A DNA stretch of 64,000 nucleotides, taken from contig OX155961.1 in NCBI GenBank assembly GCA_944548615.1, forward strand, positions 13,747,804 to 13,811,803, read 5' to 3'. A program made the translations under genes and the position numbers. This stretch comes from Micropterix aruncella (taxonomy: Eukaryota > Arthropoda > Insecta > Lepidoptera > Micropterigidae). Of the stretch, positions 60,801 to 64,000 are shown piece by piece. The first letter of the stretch is position 1; each line of letters opens with the position of its first letter. The notes beneath the pieces were generated by a model, which did not search any database, had not been told where the DNA came from, and worked only from the letters and a program-made list of their open reading frames with translations.

Positions 60801-63076
60801 TTATGTATTAAACAAAAAATCAAGGATATGTAAATTTAAAAAAAATATCGCTTTCGATATTTTACATTTCCAGTTTCCTACTACACGCCAGGCTGCATCG
60901 CACGAAAGTAAATTTTCCTTTAGTATTATAATTAAAACGTTAATATTTATTTTTTTAGTTTAATATTTATTTTTTGTCCTATCATCATTTGTAATTTATG
61001 CTATATTGTTTTTTTTATTTATTATTGATATTATAAAACAACAGACTCTAGGATTTGTAATTATTTTGTCGTATTTTTTAATATTTTTATAACTTATAGT
61101 TTATGTTTCATAAGTCGTAAATTTCATAAACTTTTTTATTTAATATTTTATTTTATGACTAGGTAGTATGCAAGTAAACATATCTGTGCCTACCTTAGTA
61201 CGGACGTCTTGTGCGATCCTGTTAGGTTTGGTTTTATTAATCTGTATCTGTAACTATGATTTTTGAGAGAATACATATTATTTTAAATTAAAGTTTCTTC
61301 TTTTGGAAAAAGAAATTTCTTATATTTGCCTTACAACCAACTTGGTACTTTAAAGACTTTTCTTGCAGTTATGTAACGTTCGCTGTACCAAAAATACCAC
61401 TTTTTACGGGCAATCTGTGATGAAAAAATTGGTTAGCTTTTACTGAGATTGTGGTTGTCCCGTTTACATGCAAAATATACAGTTAAACCTGGCAGCGTTG
61501 TTATTATTCAAATATGCGTAAGTAAAGTCTACTTGACATTTATAAATATATTGAATTTACATTTAGTTTCCAAGCCAAAAAATTTAAGGTTTATCAATAA
61601 ATATTTTAAATCATATTTTTAGGGCATTAACCACTTTTTATTTTTGATTATTCGTGCCTGTCTCTCTTAAAACTTCTGAATTTTGATATTGGAAAACGCG
61701 ACTGCGGTAAAACCAGAAGGCTATTTTCATATTCCTATCAGAGCTTTCAGAGAAAAACGACTAGGTACCTTTCCCTTTATTTATTTCGCCATCACTTTTT
61801 GCATTTTTACTGCTATTGATATTTTTTCTCCATACAAGGACATATTATTATTTTGCTTTTCATACCCACTAATTTCAGTTTTCAATAAGTTTACAATTAT
61901 TAACCAAAAGTTTACTTCTTGTGCGTTTACTTTTAAGTTGTTATTAAGCATTTAATGCGTCTGAGATATTGTACCGTCTTCGCGGCCGCAAGAAATGACG
62001 GATTGAAACATGATATATTCCTCACCTAAAGCATACAGGTTTTCGTTCCAAATAAGTATTCGTTTTCACTATCTTGCGGAAACAATCTGCGATTCCCGCA
62101 GCGAGCGACTGCAAATATCGGATTCTCCCATTTTCAAAGAAAATGTAGATGGGTGAATGTTCCCTTTCTTATGATTTCAGGATTTGTTGGTTTCTTAGAT
62201 TGTAATGTAACTCGAAGTCTGATATGTTGGTTATACTGTGTGACATGTAAGTAAACGCTACACACACTAAAAGCGGGCGTAGGTCAAATATATTCATATT
62301 TACGCGTTGAGTGTTCCGTAACTTCCCGTACTAAGAAAGGGGTTCTTGTGTCAGCACCGCATCGGAAACACATCCGGCTGCAGAAATGGGACAACGGACG
62401 TCGATGGACGGCCGGCTCGTGAATTGGCTCGGCTATCCATATCAGAAATATGGGTAGCCGAGCCAATGCACGAAAAGTCGTGAAAACTAAATTTATTAAA
62501 GAATAGTGTTTAAATTCAAAAATGTTACTCGGAAAAAGATTGTATGCTTTCTCGTAAACGCACATAAGAAAAAAAACCGCATCATAGAAATCAACATTTT
62601 AAAATGATATCCGACTTTATAGACTGGGTAAGAAAAATTTGGGATAGGTTTGGACTAGCAAGTTCTAAGACATAGAATATAGGTAATACTGTATATTTTG
62701 AAAATCATGACATTCATGATATTCTTATTGTAAGGTAGGTACTCACCACTTCCTCTATAGATTATTAGTGGAGTAATTTCCCTTAGCACAATAGTTTCCT
62801 ATGCCAAATTATTTGTTTATAATTTTGTTTTTTTTGTTTTTTTTTTTAATTTTAATACAATATAATTTGTAATGGTATTTTTTAGGGATATATTTCGGTT
62901 AAAATAATTAATGAAAGTAAAAATACATAAAATAATGTGGAAATAAAAACTCAGTTTTAGACATAGGATATTTACGTTTAAGTAGATGAAAATCTATCGC
63001 TCCAAATATTTACCAGATATATTATATACATACATACCTAGTATTTTAAAATTTTAGATAAAAGTTTATTAAAGTA
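60801..63076. other. AT-rich spacer
   Basis: No gene is recognised. ORF 61683-61955 (+) has hydrophobic segments but no family resemblance. A 21-bp inverted repeat 'attggctcggctatccatat' / 'atatgggtagccgagccaat' (62413-62466) forms a hairpin. Confidence 0.45.
62413..62466. repeat. Hairpin, ~20-bp arms
   Basis: The arms 'attggctcggctatccatat' and 'atatgggtagccgagccaat' are near-perfect inverted repeats with a short loop. It could be a small fold-back or a structured transcript. Confidence 0.8.
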
Positions 63077-63807
63077 CTAGCTGACCCGTACCCACTTCGT
63101 TGGGCGGTAAAACTTTTTACTTGTGATGAAATTATGAGTGTGGTTTGGTTAATACTAAGTGCTATGATTTATTTCCTGACTGCCAAAAGAAGGGTTATAT
63201 TTTTACTGCATATGTATGTATGTATTTGAATGCCAATTTGACTATATTACGTTATTTGTGAGTGTCTCCTTGTGAGTGTCTTATCTCTTTAACCATTTAT
63301 GCAGTAAAAGTGAAATTATATGCAGTAAAAGGGAAAAGTCTTTTGTTTTAAACACTTGAGACGATAAATTTACTTATTTTGATATGAATTTATATTTTTT
63401 GATAATATGACCAATAAACATGACCTAACGATTTAAATTATTTTTTTAAATATAAAAAACTACTTTTTGTGACTTGAATATAAAATTTAGACATATGCTG
63501 TCGCTGACTTTTTTGAAGGCATTATCAAGCTCTATCAAGCACTTCTCTAGAACTTAATCATATGTCTCTCATCGTTAAAGCAGCGTTAGTTAGAAACGTT
63601 TTCGTTCGACCGTTTTTTCCGACTTACTTTGGAAATCCGACTACCACGAAAAAGTCTTTTCATTTTTCGGATTAATATATAGCCTATGTCACTCACAAAT
63701 AACGTGGCTTTCTACTGGTAAAAGAATTTTCATAATCGGTTCAGTAGATCCAGAGATTACTTCCTACAACCTCACAAACTTTACCTCTTTTATAATATTA
63801 GTATAGA
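63077..63807 (-). mobile_element. Non-autonomous Helitron, 731 bp, complete
   Basis: On the minus strand it starts TCTATACTAATATTATAAAA and ends 'cgaagtgggtacgggtcagctag' (written in parts: 'cgaagtgggtac', 'gggtcagctag'), flanked by A and T. The first half matches 52878-53260. The inside shows no helicase or Rep motif. The last 190 bases of the window are AT-rich and empty. Confidence 0.85.
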
Positions 63808-64000
63808 TAAATAGACTGTTCGATGGTATGTGATATATCCAGATATTGCTATCTGAATATGATGATTAATATAAGTATAATTATTTAGATTGTATAAAAT
63901 TAACCATAGATGATAAAATCGGCAAACAAAATAGGTGTGAATATTTAGGAGTATTTAAAATTAGCTATAGCAGTGATAATTTAATTAAATACCTATTATA

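Overview
The window is AT-rich eukaryotic DNA with spliceosomal introns, and almost all of it is transposable-element debris. I recognise no intact host gene. It is most likely from a moth or butterfly. Six short Helitron-like segments have the termini I know from Lepidoptera (5' TC followed by 'ctactaatattataaa' or 'tatatataaaa'; 3' hairpin then CTAG, inserted between A and T). Two tRNA-like SINE fragments, Jockey/CR1/RTE-type reverse-transcriptase scraps and many MITEs fit the same picture. The species assignment is inference.

Layout. 0.1-3.2 kb: a satellite of about 203-bp units with higher-order structure. 3.3-8.7 kb: repeat fragments, one complete short Helitron, a GC-rich dispersed repeat (family A) and a 119-bp tandem repeat. 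10.9-15.3 kb: a TTAA-flanked MITE, a Helitron, a large fold-back, a LINE C-terminus and another Helitron. 16.18-20.94 kb: a 4.76-kb DDD transposon, probably Sola, with inverted termini and a 4-bp duplication (AAAT); its 574-codon transposase frame has one stop codon. A 2.05-kb PIF/Harbinger element is nested in it, with its two genes (HARBI1-like transposase, MADF protein) on opposite strands and interleaved through each other's introns. 21.6-28.7 kb: repeat families, a (TA)n run, a LINE fragment, a hAT element with 8-bp duplication and a transposase tail, MITEs and a SINE. 32-35.3 kb: GC-rich family A in both orientations. 35.79-39.85 kb: a 4-kb element with 0.75-0.93-kb inverted arms around a decayed spliced gene of an unnamed metazoan protein family; a 227-bp relative lies at 48.06 kb. 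40-46.4 kb: the second TTAA MITE, C-rich low-complexity DNA, a LINE tail and a long (TA)n run. 47-56 kb: a possible hammerhead-like hairpin, an unrecognised 129-codon ORF, a pile-up of LINE remnants and repeat families. 56.9-63.8 kb: a tandem duplication split by a 600-bp Helitron that still carries the end of its helicase, more family B, a SINE, a GC-rich single-copy island and a 731-bp Helitron on the minus strand.

The coding pieces do not form a host pathway; each belongs to the mobile element around it. The most informative points are the two nested DNA transposons at 16-21 kb, the long-armed element at 36-40 kb, and the Helitron whose empty site survives in the neighbouring duplicate. 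All readings are by eye. Family names for the DDD transposase and the long-armed element need database searches.
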